In this document: in pieces, positions 50,901 to 60,940 of the stretch
How positions within the stretch are numbered: the first letter of the stretch is position 1
Layout: every line of letters starts with the position of its first letter
Origin: Xiphias gladius
Taxonomy: Eukaryota; Chordata; Actinopteri; Istiophoriformes; Xiphiidae
Direction: 5' to 3'
NCBI RefSeq assembly: GCF_016859285.1
Contig: NC_053407.1
Coordinates: 22,098,715 to 22,162,714 of the forward strand
Length of the DNA stretch: 64,000 bases
Notes under the pieces: generated by a model
Told to the model about the DNA's origin: nothing
The model's database searches: none
What the model saw: only the letters and a program-made list of their open reading frames with translations
Made by a program: the position numbers and the translations under genes

Positions 50901-51373
50901 GGAAGGTTTGTATATCCTATTTTGCGACGATTCATTTTAATATGTGTGATTTAAGTATTAAAACACTCGGGAAAATTGATCATACAGCTACACTGTAAGT
51001 AATCAATTTAGAAAGTATGAGGATACTATATAATGTAGACAGTAATGACTTTGTTTATACATAATTCATGTCAGGAAATTCAAATAAATTAATCAAATAA
51101 AATGTATTCATTATTCTATCATGAATTATTTGAAAGTTTAATAGATTTTATGTACAATATTGTAACTGTTTGATCCTAAAAAATGTCAAAAAAGCAAAGT
51201 ATTTCAGTTTCAGATCGTACTTACCTTTTTTAGTCGTGTCAGACTTGTTGAATAGCGGCATCGTGATGAATCAAGACGGCGATCACATCTCAGGTCGCCT
51301 TCACTCCTCCTCCACCAGCTGTGTGCCTCTCATCTGTCAGGAGCTGTCGGTGCACTGCCCTACCTATGGGACT

Positions 51374-51454
<81 letters not shown>

Positions 51455-53946
51455 TAAAGTAAACAGAGGATTAAACAAAACTACCGTTAGAAAATCCGAG
51501 ATACATATTTGCTTGTCCACGTGTGCCGGTACATGTGTTGAGCTGATGGTCTCTGCTAGTTTTTATTGTTATGCTCGTGTGTCTGTCTCCAAGGATTACT
51601 GGGTGTCCTGTAAGTGGATTACTACTATAAATCTGGTGACTTTATAACCTGAGCACTTCCCAGAATTACTGAATTTGATTTCATTATCAGATAGCAACAG
51701 ACTGATAACCATGTCTCCAGTTTGAATCCTTTGAGACAATCAGGACAAGGTGGGAATCCGAAAAACGGTTGTTATTCCATAGGAATTACGGTGAATTTGA
51801 TCTTATAAAAGACACTTACCGCCCAGTTTCTTCGGCTGAGAAGCTTGTTCCACTGTTTCCTCTTCTGTGTTGACCTGCCTTATCATGCCACATACAGTAT
51901 ACAGCACGTTCTGTATGCATTAAACACAGATTTACTGCATTAGTAATTTATTCATGCATGCTGGGGAGAAAAGTACAACCTTGTGAACTATTTGCAAAGT
52001 TGAAACATATCTTAGACCACAACCTGGGTACTTTTCTGTCATGTCCGTAAAACTGGATGTCGTCTGACAACATACAACCATACACCATTTGACAGTTTTA
52101 ATTTTATTGTATTTTGATTGTATCTGTTCATCGTGAGTTCATTGATTATTTCATAGGTATTATACAGGCATTGTGGAATTCGATTTAACCCAAAAAATGA
52201 CAGCACTGTGCTCAGTATCTTCACAGGTTGAGTTCCGAAAATTACGGTGTGATGTTTTAAAGACATTTGTTTAAAAAACAGAAGTGGGTTCTATAGAGTA
52301 AGCGACATTTGCTTGCCCTGGGAGTCGTTTAAAAATCAGGATTGCAACGTGCTCTAAATTCAGACACAAATTTGACATTTTAAGATAAGTCAATATAAAG
52401 GACATGAGTGGACAGACAAATGCTACATGTAAATGTACAGCAAAGCAAAGCAAAGCAATGCTGAAAATGAGCATCCCTCAGAAAAATCTTAAAAGCATGA
52501 AAAGGGTCGAGAAGATTCGAGTGGGGAGTGTTTTACTGTGTTTGCAGAGGCTACGATGCGAAAAGGACACCCTGTGCTGACTGTGGGGCACCGGTGGTTG
52601 TCTGCATATTTCATATCAGTGCACTTTGCCAGTCAGCTCGCCGGTGTGCGTCCACGTACCGCCACTAGATGGCGACACAGCTGCACGTTGGATATTCATT
52701 CGGGAAACAGCGTGAGGAGAGGTGGATGTGATCTCACCCCAAACGGAACATTATGAATAGAACTGGAGGAACGAGGCTGTAAATACTGTAAACTAGTATT
52801 CAAAATGTAATTGCGCTCTCTGGCGTAATACACCAGCTCAGTCCATGTGACTGGGTGTGTTTGCAGTCTGGGTGAGTGAGACTGAGAAAGAGGTATAACA
52901 AGTGTCTCCCTCTCTTCCCTGTGTGTTTTGTTTTGGGGCCTGTGTTTGGGTCTGCTGCTGCCTTGTCCATGCGTGTTGGGCTGCCGTTGGGCCCTGTTGG
53001 GCTGAGTCTCGCAGCAGGCGCTGCTCATGAATCGCTCCGTATTGGGGGGACTCTGCCGTCGGGAGGTGCAGTGGCTCAGGTCGGCCCGGCTGAGTAGTCT
53101 TGAATCACGCCCTAGTTAAATCCTGCAGACACGGGCTGCGAGAGGCCGGCCGTGCTTGCTGGCGCGGCGTGCTGCTTTTAAAAGTCAGATCTGCCGATAC
53201 ACACTGTGCACCTACATCTAAGCCAGGGCTCATTGGCACTGGAGGCAATTAAGTTCACCCATGCACGTCAATTCAATTATGCATCTGTGATGAGCCCTGA
53301 AATACCACAGAGCAAGACATATGGTGTGGCCTCACACTAGGCCACTTAGCTTTTTCTTGAATCTCCCAAAACTTTAGGTTGAATATTGTTATCAAGGGAA
53401 TATTCAAGTTTTTATTCTCTTCTATAAAAGCTCACAGTAAGTAAAGAAACTAAGTCAAACTCATATTGCAGATCTGTTGTTAACTAAGATGCCATTCCGG
53501 TATGATATATTCGAACCTACAACAGGAAGTGCAAATAGTGTAACTGCCCTTGAACTCAGCAAAGATCTTCGTCTCCGTAGAAATCTCAACATCTTTGTTT
53601 TTATGTGCGCAGCAGAAAAAACTAAAAGTGAGCAAGCTGAGATTGAACAGCATGTAAAACTACTGGAGAGTAAACCAGCCAGGCGGTAATAGGAAAATAA
53701 ATGGAGCGTTCTGCTTTGCTATCTTTCTGACTGTGTGTGCGTGTGTGTGTCTGTGTGTGTGTGTGTTTTTGTGTGTGTGTGTGTGTGTGTGTGGGGGGCA
53801 CACAAACACAATGAGCTCTCTGAGGAGCTGTAACTCAAAGGGAAGCTGACTGAGCTGGAGGACAGGAAAAACAAAGAGTTTTTCCTGGGAAGATGGCCGC
53901 TTCTGGCACCAGATCATAGCCCGCAGAGACCAAACAGAGGGAGTGC

Positions 53947-53989
<43 letters not shown>

Positions 53990-56264
53990 AGCAATGTGTA
54001 AAGCAGTGGCAATAGGGATGTATGGCCACGCTTACTCATGGAGGATCTTTTAATTTACAGTCAATTGAGAAACCTCGAAGTGATTGATGGTTGGGGTTCA
54101 CCACATGACCTCCTCATGGAGCTCTACTCAGCCTGTGAAGATGGTTGTGTAATGGCTTCTGTGGCCCTAGAGGGAGCTTTGACAGGTCTGACGCTGTGTC
54201 CTACGTCACTCCCTGTTTACTACGTAGTGCACTGCAATTACTGTCCGTCATTTTATTTCAGCGTCCAAATTCTGACTGTTTAAATGTATCCAGTATATGC
54301 TGCCCTCAAAAAAACTCTACACTGCTTTCTGCAAACAATCCCTCGATGCGATTTAAAGAGATGTGAAAATTAGCGTTGTGCGTCCCCGCAGGCGTCAGTG
54401 ATGAAGCAAAATGACAATGAATTAGAAAATATCCAAAACCGAACATTTAGTGTCTGTTGTACGGGGAATAGTGTTTGAGTGAACAAGGCGGTGATTTATG
54501 ACATTTCGTAGCGACGTCATCAGGGTTATCTCGGCTTGGGCCTGGAGATTAAACGTTTACAGCATAAAAGAAAAACCTGCGTTACAAACTAGGGGCATGG
54601 ATTTTGAGAGACGTGTGCATTTCCCAGGCAGGGGGGGTCAAATGGGATATTCTTGACAGACTGGTATGACCCTCAGGACGAGGGTCAAGTGACCGAAGGG
54701 GTTAGCCAAAGTTAGCACTACTGCTAGCAAGTTGATCTGCCTGCATGTTTACCGCCAGCTGACCAGGCTGGGCAAGACTTTACAACGTTATCTTACAGAC
54801 CAAACTGGCTGTTTTTTTTTAGCATGTATTTGAATGAATCACACACTTGGCGTATTTTAGTACGGATTGATAATTGAAAATGATATTTGTTGCGTGTGCT
54901 CTTTATTATAGGCTGTTTCTCTGCACAGAGTGAAGTGAGCTGGTTGAAGACCTTAGCTGGTCAACAGAGCCAAGAATCTGAGAAAGATCCTGTGATAAAT
55001 ATACCTGTAAGGCCCTGAAAATGTTGAAGGGATACTTCAGCGTGGTTTTCAAAATCTCATTAACTAGAGGTTGTATTTGAGTGAAATTCGTGTTTTTTAT
55101 ATATATATATATATTATATATATATATATATATTTAAAACATCTGTGTGTTATTTCATTAGATTTTATATTCAAATCCTATTTGACCCAGGTCTGAATAA
55201 TGGTGATACAGACACCCAAGACATCCTTCTGTTACACGATCAGTGTTGGAGGTAGATCAAGGACTCTGACAGCTGTTGTGCAATTATCATTATGCATACC
55301 TAATTGCGTCACACGTTATTTTTCATATCTCTCAGTAATTTATACTGTACTTATGTAATCCTTTTTCATCCCACTCACCGGAAAAAAAATGTGAGCCCTT
55401 GAATTAAAAATATAAATAGTTTTCTATTTGTCATTAGGAGCAACTAAATAAAAATTGGTCTGTCGTATTTATAGCGAGCCACAGAGGCACTAAAAGCGCC
55501 AACTGTAGTCTTTTAAAGGTACAACAACAAGCTAACAGTGGTATAATAAATCTTATTGTCTTCAGGAGTTCTGCTGAGCGCTGCCACCAGAGGAAAAGCT
55601 CGTGTGATTATGTATTCTGTGCAGAAGGTTGCGTATCTGAATCAATCTCATGCTCCGCCAGAGAGAGATTTTTCCATAATTTGATTCCATGCCAGAACCG
55701 TATTTAAAAAAACAAAAAAAAACAAAAAAAAAAAACACCACAGGTCACAAATGTTTGAATAATTTCTCTAATCATGCAGAACTCGCATCATGAAACACAA
55801 GCTAGCATCAATCCACTGACGGCATGCCCACCAGATGCATGAAATGATGTGTATGTGGAATATTGTCTGTTGGGACTGATCATGACATAGTGACTGTTGA
55901 AATCGGTCAGGAAAAGACGATTACTTCAGGGTCGCGGAAGTGACACCTCAGAGTGGTCTTTAATCTCAATTTTATTGCCTAAAGGGCACTTGTCTGACAG
56001 AGTAGGACAATACTGATGTATGTGACTAATTTATTTACTTTCATCTTCATTTTTCTGGGACATACATGTTAGCAGGTCGACATGCTGTTTGAACCGCCAC
56101 TGACAGCAGTGTCCTTGTCATGCCCCTTTAGGTCGATACCTGCGCCTGAAAATGTTCCGCGAGGATCATGGCTCCTGGATGACCATGTTCTTCAGCACCA
56201 TCCTCTTCCTCTTCATCTTCTCACACATCTACAACCTTTTCCTGCTGATGGCTGGGAGCATGGA
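38929..56264 (+). CDS. tmem117: Transmembrane protein 117, first two coding exons (3' part beyond the window)
   Basis: Multi-pass membrane protein, poorly characterised; linked in the literature to ER-stress-related mitochondrial dysfunction. Coding exons seen are 38929-39208 (280 nt, ends in phase 1) and 56132-56264 (133 nt, ends in phase 2 at GA|GTAAGC), together 137 codons of about 514 in human. Key text: FRYYFQHPWSRLIVAYLV, FAEDPVSHSQTEA, VVGNCFSF, then KMFREDHGSWMTMFFSTILF. Hydrophobic helices lie at about 17-35, 66-88 and 110-133. The start is the ATG at 38929, which aligns with the family start; the upstream in-frame GTG is not needed. The 16.9-kb intron holds an antisense receptor gene. 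I see no further tmem117 exon up to 64000. Human synteny supports the call. Confidence 0.95.
39526..39808. mobile_element. MITE-like repeat family B, copy 2 (tmem117 intron)
   Basis: Begins with CAGTTAATGATTATTTTCATA and ends with GATTAATCAACTAATTGTTTCAGCTCTGG, the same plan as the copy at 27194-27524. Internal words AAATGTCCGCCACGG and AAAGCCCAAGATTATAACATC match what I know of the family. No coding capacity. Confidence 0.55.
39962..40250. repeat. Tandem-type repeat, period about 219 bp, roughly 1.3 units
   Basis: GCCATCATTAGCTATATTAG followed by GGTGCTTTCCCTGCTACGAC at 39962 recurs, diverged, at 40181 as GCCATCATTAATTATAG and GTGCCTTTCCTGCCGAGAC. Between them is text I recognise from other fish genomes (GTTGGTGTTTCCCAGTTGGC, CCCGAGACCACTACGCA, CCTGATGCACCTAAATGG). 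It appears to be a short piece of a satellite-like dispersed repeat. Confidence 0.5.
41695..41775. repeat. Fragment of repeat family C
   Basis: Text such as GTCGTAGCCTCATATTTATTG, GAGAGTGATACCAATCTTCTC and CATCCAACTCTTGGCGAGATAGCGAAT matches the right arm of the element at 43943-44488. Only one arm is present. Confidence 0.45.
43943..44488. mobile_element. MITE-like repeat family C with about 60-bp inverted ends
   Basis: The left end (TTTGACATTTTGGCAAATAC, TAGATGAGAAGATTGATA) is an imperfect reverse complement of the right end (GATCTTCTCATCTAACTCTC, TTTCCCAAAATGTTGAACTG). The interior includes CTTAGCTTAGCACAAAGACTG and AAACAGCTAGCCCGGCTCTG, text I recognise from a widespread perciform element. 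About 545 bp, with no transposase frame, so non-autonomous. It lies in the large tmem117 intron. Confidence 0.6.
47475..47578. mobile_element. Short MITE with perfect 16-bp terminal inverted repeats
   Basis: GGTGACAAATTAAAGG (47475-47490) and CCTTTAATTTGTCACC (47563-47578) are exact reverse complements enclosing about 70 bp. The size and ends suggest a Tc1/mariner-type miniature element; the target duplication is not clear. It has no coding capacity. Confidence 0.6.
47649..47810. mobile_element. MITE-like repeat family B, copy 3 (partial)
   Basis: Starts AGAGCTGAAATGATCGGTTG and carries GACAAATATTCAAAGGTTCC and AGCTTCTTAAATGTGAGGAT, as in the other family B copies. The right part is decayed. 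Confidence 0.45.
48341..51261 (-). CDS. P2Y-like class A G-protein-coupled receptor (2 coding exons), nested in tmem117 intron
   Basis: Seven-helix receptor, 345 aa. Coding exon 1 is 51261-51225 (ATG CCG CTA ..., 37 nt), ending at donor G|GTAAGT. Exon 2 is 49341-48341, after acceptor TCTATCCCAG. Phase 1 meets phase 1, giving MPLFNKSDTTKKEVLLEFPN with two possible N-glycosylation sites (NKS, NQS). Landmarks: N54 (1.50), D82 (2.50), ECL1-ECL2 cysteines C109 and C187, DRF at 133-135 instead of DRY, W161 (4.50), P213 (5.50), FVPYH with P264 (6.50), and DPVLY at 307-311. The helix-3 text NIYGSILFLTLISFDRF resembles P2Y1-type receptors. The basic residues at 6.55 and 7.39 used for nucleotide phosphate are V269 and E297 here. 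The C-terminal tail is short, basic and holds a CC pair. The gene is antisense to tmem117. Ligand and orthologue are unknown. Confidence 0.88.
49420..49690 (+). repeat. Dispersed repeat family A, copy 2 (upstream of receptor exon 2)
   Basis: Shares with 24430-24845 the words GAGCCTGATGGGAATGTCA, TTTGGTCATAAACCAAAGTA, TTGGACAAATT and GGAAAAGTCAGAGGATCAG. The right part (AATCTATCCAGTAGTTTATT) matches the usual end of this fish element. It lies inside the intron of the nested receptor and may be fairly young, as the shared words are long. Confidence 0.65.
51375..51453. repeat. (GT)n microsatellite, about 39 units
   Basis: A perfect dinucleotide run, about 115 bp upstream of the receptor ATG when read on the minus strand (as CA). 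Long perfect runs like this are highly variable in length. Open frames through it (51170-51454, 51290-51520, 51321-51647) are artefacts. Confidence 0.95.
51820..51900 (-). other. Candidate 5' untranslated exon of the nested receptor
   Basis: On the minus strand a segment ends in a strong donor, GGGCG|GTAAGTGTC (boundary at 51820). Its left end is not defined. It lies about 560 bp upstream of the receptor start exon on the same strand, which would fit an untranslated first exon splicing over the CA repeat to an acceptor near 51310-51330. This is inference from one splice signal. Confidence 0.25.
53731..53794. repeat. Interrupted (GT)n microsatellite
   Basis: TG runs interrupted by C and T steps, ending in a G-run. 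Low complexity in the tmem117 intron. Confidence 0.85.
53950..53987. repeat. (GT)n microsatellite, about 19 units
   Basis: A perfect run in the tmem117 intron, about 150 bp from another GT tract. Confidence 0.9.
55098..55134. repeat. (AT)n tract
   Basis: Alternating AT broken by one TT step at about 55114, almost self-complementary. It lies in the tmem117 intron. Confidence 0.85.
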
Positions 56265-58277
56265 GTAAGCCATTCAATCTCTCTCTCTCTCTCCCCCTCT
56301 GCCCCTTTTCCACCATTCTCTGCTTCCCATTTGTTAGACACTGTACACTCCCCTTTGGCTGGCGTGATTGATCTAAACGTCTCGCCTGAACAGAGACCTG
56401 ATACCAGCCTGATTAATCAGCCCAGACTTTAAATCACAGGTATGAGCAGGCAAGGGGAGGCTGGTTAATCCTGAAAGATCACCTTCAGCACCCACACTTA
56501 CTCTCCAATGCTCTTGACTTATTTTTTGACACCTCTCTGGCTGAAAACCAAGATGCTTTTGCCACGTCTCTCTGTTTGTGCCTTGGTTTTTGCTCCTGTT
56601 GCTCCAACTTACCTGCTGAGAAACCACTGCGCACAGCAGAGCTCCACAGCCACACATCAAGCCGATGACAGGAATCCGTTTATGCATTTGCAATGTGTCC
56701 ATCTAGAGGAAGGAAAACATGCCCTTGAAGCCAGCCAGCCAGACACGAGGTCGCAGCGAGGTGATTTACCATTTTGTTTGTTTGGGCTGTAAAAAACAAA
56801 AACAAAAAAAACCCAAAACAGTGTGGCAGGTGTCTATTCAGGTACAAGCTGTCAAGAGGGAGGCCAGGGCTCTAATGGGATCTGTCTATACAATGCTTTC
56901 CCATAACAGTAGCAAGCATCAACTATCCATAAGGTGCAGGCAGATGAAGGCTATTAGCTAGCAGGCAAGGTGTTGTGATTTCTACGACCAGTGGGATGAG
57001 TTTGTATAATCGGCCCATCTGTCACTCTGGCCCGCACAGTGACACCGGCATCCATCTTGTCCGTTCTCTCTGGTTGGCTGAAAAGAAGGAAGCGGCTGAG
57101 CAGAGGGGCAGGTCTGCAGAGACGACGAATGTAGCTTGCTCAGGGAAAAGTTACATTTGCAGTCGCACTGAGTGCGCGTGTCACGTGGAGGATTCCTTTC
57201 TACTGCCTCTCATCTTAGCCTCGAAATGCGAAGAAAGTGGGCCCTGCTTAGTCTGTCAGTGCGTTTTTGTCAGGAGAGCGTCACTAGATGACATCTGGAT
57301 AACACTTAGAGAAAAATAAAGAGTTACTTAGACATTTTGAGACATTAACATATAATTTATATGCGTCTAACGTGCAAGTCACACAGTCACCATTCATATT
57401 AGCTGCATCAGTTGTCCAGATATAAAAAGTAGCAACCATAACAGCGTATTATACAATTATACTAGTTGACACTACCAAAAAAACCCATCCATAACTATTT
57501 GCTTTGGATGTGTGTTCTGCACTGACATCAGTTATTCATCATTGTAGAGCTCTGCTTGCAAAGACAGATGGTGCTGTTGTAAAACGAATGAGCCTGACCC
57601 TTCTAAGACACCTGGTCTTTTTCTGGACACACTGACCCCCCCCCCCCCCTTTTCCTGTCCCTCTCTCCCCATTTGTTTTCTTTCTGCTCCAGCAGTGTGT
57701 CCACCAAGGACCCGGGCCCTGCCAAAAACCATTAGTTTTCACATCTCTGTTCAAGACCGACATGTAAGAGCAGTGTTCACACTCTGCCAGGATGCCCCTC
57801 AGAAGAAGGGCTCCAGGCTGGGATAGCATGTATGCAGCAGAGTGGGGGGGGTGACGGAGGCTGGGAGGGAGGGAGTCTGTGGGGAGTTTGAGCAGTGCTC
57901 CAGCCCTGATGATGCAGTGAAACTTATGTCTTTTGATCTATGCCCAAGCTCTATTTGCATGTTCCACCCCACCACCCAACTCCCCCATTCCTTCAACCAT
58001 TCCCTCACCCCGCGGCGAGGCTGGTGTAGTTTTCTCTTTTGCCACAGCACAAAGGAAAAGTACAATATCCCTTTGTGGCTGCAGCTGGCCCTCTGTGGGA
58101 ATGAATGGTGTTTTTTCCTTTTCATTTGTACTGAAAGAACAAGCTGCTGTAAGGTGTTATTACTGCCAAGGGTTTTTAAAGGGTAGGTATTTTGGCATGG
58201 GTTAGTTGGCTTTGACATCTAGCCATGATGATGCACTGCAGGGGATGCTCTTCTGGTGGCTACACAGGGCGTCCCCC

Positions 58278-58444
58278 CCCACACACACACAGACACACAC
58301 ACACACACAGACAGACACACACACACACACCAAACACATATTGTTCACGTCTCACACTTTGCTAAACTATGCTGTCGGGACATGTATGTGTATGTGGGAG
58401 CGCGTGTCTGTGTGTCGGTGTGTGTGTGTGTGTGCGTGCGCGCG
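58278..58444. repeat. CA tract (58278-58330) and GT/GC tract (58405-58444)
   Basis: Two complementary alternating purine-pyrimidine runs about 75 bp apart. CA-rich with AGACA interruptions on the left, TGTG changing to GCGCGC on the right. Together they could pair as an imperfect inverted repeat and favour Z-DNA. Frames across them are artefacts. Confidence 0.8.
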
Positions 58445-58939
58445 CATATGCATATGAGTTTGTGTGTGTCGTGGTAGGATGGGGGGTTGGCGTCTGTCTC
58501 CCTGCTGTCTCCCTGACCTGATGCTGTATGCTGCCTGCGCCCTTCGCTCATTAATATGCTTTAATTTTCTTTGACCTTTCAGTTGGTCTTGAGCTTGATT
58601 TAATTAAAACTAGCGATACATCCACAAGGAAAGAAGATAAACTGCACCATCAGGACAGTAAACAATCATTGATAAGAGAGTGCATATCTTTTTGGTTGAG
58701 AGGTATTTATTCATGATTAGTCGTGTTAAATCAGTTCATCAGAGCCATTATCTCCCAGCTGAAAGAGATTTCTAGACTGTGTAATCTTACACATGTCCAA
58801 CAGTGTGTTAGCCAATATTTAAACAGCCACTTCTAGGTCAACAGCTATCAACCTGTTACCTGGCTTATGTCATATCAGGGGGGAAAAAAAAGCCCTGTCC
58901 CTCGTGGCTCCCTGGGAGCTGTAATCCACACTTGTTACC

Positions 58940-59190
58940 AAACCCTCACATCTGGGCTATTTGCATTTTAATGTAACTGTCAGATTAAGAGGGGGCTGTT
59001 TGTGTGAAACCAGGGGAGTGTGACCGCCCAGGGAGTTTGACGGGCTTCATGAATGTTCTGCCACGCCGCACAATCCCATTCCGCCATCTTACGGTGCCAT
59101 TACCAGCCGAAATCAGCCCCTAATTAGATGGTGTTATTTAATTAAGATGCCCCAATGCGTGGCGTACACATTAATCATGACTAATTTAGA
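58940..59190. promoter_or_regulatory. Candidate conserved non-coding element in tmem117
   Basis: No open frame of note, but the segment has the texture of a developmental enhancer. It has moderately GC-balanced complex sequence with several homeodomain-type TAATTA/TTAATTA cores (CCCCTAATTAGATGG, TTATTTAATTAAGATG, CACATTAATCATGACTAATTT), a GCCATCTTACGG-like word and a TTTGCATTTTAATG octamer-like word. It is surrounded by simple repeats. Conservation cannot be tested here. Confidence 0.3.
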
Positions 59191-60636
59191 GAAAGGGGCT
59201 GGGAAAGTATGTGAAGGTGGAGGGAAGGAGGGAGGTAGGGAGTATGTGGGGAAACTAATGAGGAACTGCAGTGGGACGGGGAAAGTAAATCTGTAAAATG
59301 ATGTCTATACTTCTTCTGTTTTGTTACTCAGTAGAGGAATAAATTGATAGATGTCGGGACGAGGGGAAAAAAGTGGGGACAAATGGGCTACGGGAACATG
59401 AAGCAGAGAGTGAAGGGGTGGGATTCTGTTGGTGGGTATATTTGATGAGGAGCAGGGAGGGGCGGATTTGGCATTTGACTACAGCGATACCCTGAGCGGG
59501 ATTAGACCCCATCGTGTAAGGGTATTTGTCTTTGTTTACCATGATCCTTTATGCTGCGTGCATGCCAGTCCCTCTCGTCTGTCTGTTTGCTTGTCTGGCA
59601 CTAAGCTGGGGTAATACCATGGACAAGTGGATTTAAAAGGCTGAATAAATAGCATGTTGTGGTATGTAGATGCCTCCTGTTGCATGCAAGCACACATGGG
59701 ACTTGCTGCCTCTGCCTACAATATGGCAGCATTTTCTACCAATCAGTTCTATAACCTGGACTTTGGACTCAACACCGAAATGTATGACTAACAAGCTCTA
59801 TGTTAATTTTAGATATAGATACTCATGTTGTGTACACAGTTACAGATATAGGTAGGTAATTAAAAAGATGATTAAACTACAGCACCTTCAGTTCAAGCAA
59901 AAAAGGAGGGAAAAAGGTTGAAAGACACAAGGGTTAACGGCAGTGGCGAGTCCATTGCTGACCAAAGGTTTCCAACACCACAAGGCATATTATGTCAAGA
60001 AGTGCACATGCGTTCATTAGTTTATGCCCACAGTTAACTCACCTACTCTTTAACCCAAGCTGTTCACAGGTCTCGTGGCTTCTAAAACCAAACTTCTTGA
60101 TGGCATTAGCTTAAAGAAGTTGTAAAGAACAAGTTTGGCCATGGGGTCGTTGTTAATCATGTACGCCTTTTTGAGGACTTCTTTAGTATTAGGCAGAACA
60201 AGATCTCTGTGTCTCGCTAATAACTTTAGAGCTGAAGTTAAAGGCAACTTCTATTCGACTCTTGACCTTTTGACAGAAAAGCGGCAAATAAATTAAAAAG
60301 TTGGATATATTGCAACGAATCTTGCTACTTCAGAGGAGTTTTGTGTCGTAGACAGTGGAAGCCTGAGCCTTTTTAATAATGGCATTTGTATTTTCACCAA
60401 ATGTCTGTTAAGAGATGGTGAATTCTTGATGAAGATTGTCTAGGAACGTTATGCTAACATGATACTATTGGGCAAATGCTTTTGATTTTGATTTGTGGAC
60501 ATCTACAACTTCCAGTGAGTCTGTCTTGAACCGATCTACTACTGGATATATAGTATTAAGAACATGTGTATTCTCAGCACATTTTCCTTTTTTTTTTTTT
60601 TTGCAGGATTTTTTGGGCATGTAGGATAATAAGATT

Positions 60637-60940
60637 AGTGATTGACGTGATTAGTCGATCAACAGAAAATTAATCAACAACTATTTCCATAAACACGAAT
60701 TGTTTCCTAGCAAAAATGCTCAACATTCTCTGGTTCCAGCTCCTCGGTTGTGACATCTCACACTTTTGTTTTCCTTATGTGATAGAAAACTGATGCTTGG
60801 CTTTATCCTTGGCTTATGGACTGTTGTGATGGTCATTTATCATTTTCTGGCATTTTGTAGACCAAATACTTAATCGGTTTATCGAGGAAATAATTTGCAG
60901 ACAAATTTACAGTAAAAATAATCATTAGTTTCAGCTCTTA
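60637..60940. mobile_element. MITE-like repeat family B, copy 4
   Basis: Begins GTGATTGACGTGATTAGTCG and AGAAAATTAATCAACAAC and ends ATCATTAGTTTCAGCTCTTA. It shares the family B plan, with CTCTGGTTCCAGCTCCTC in the middle. Non-coding. Confidence 0.5.
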
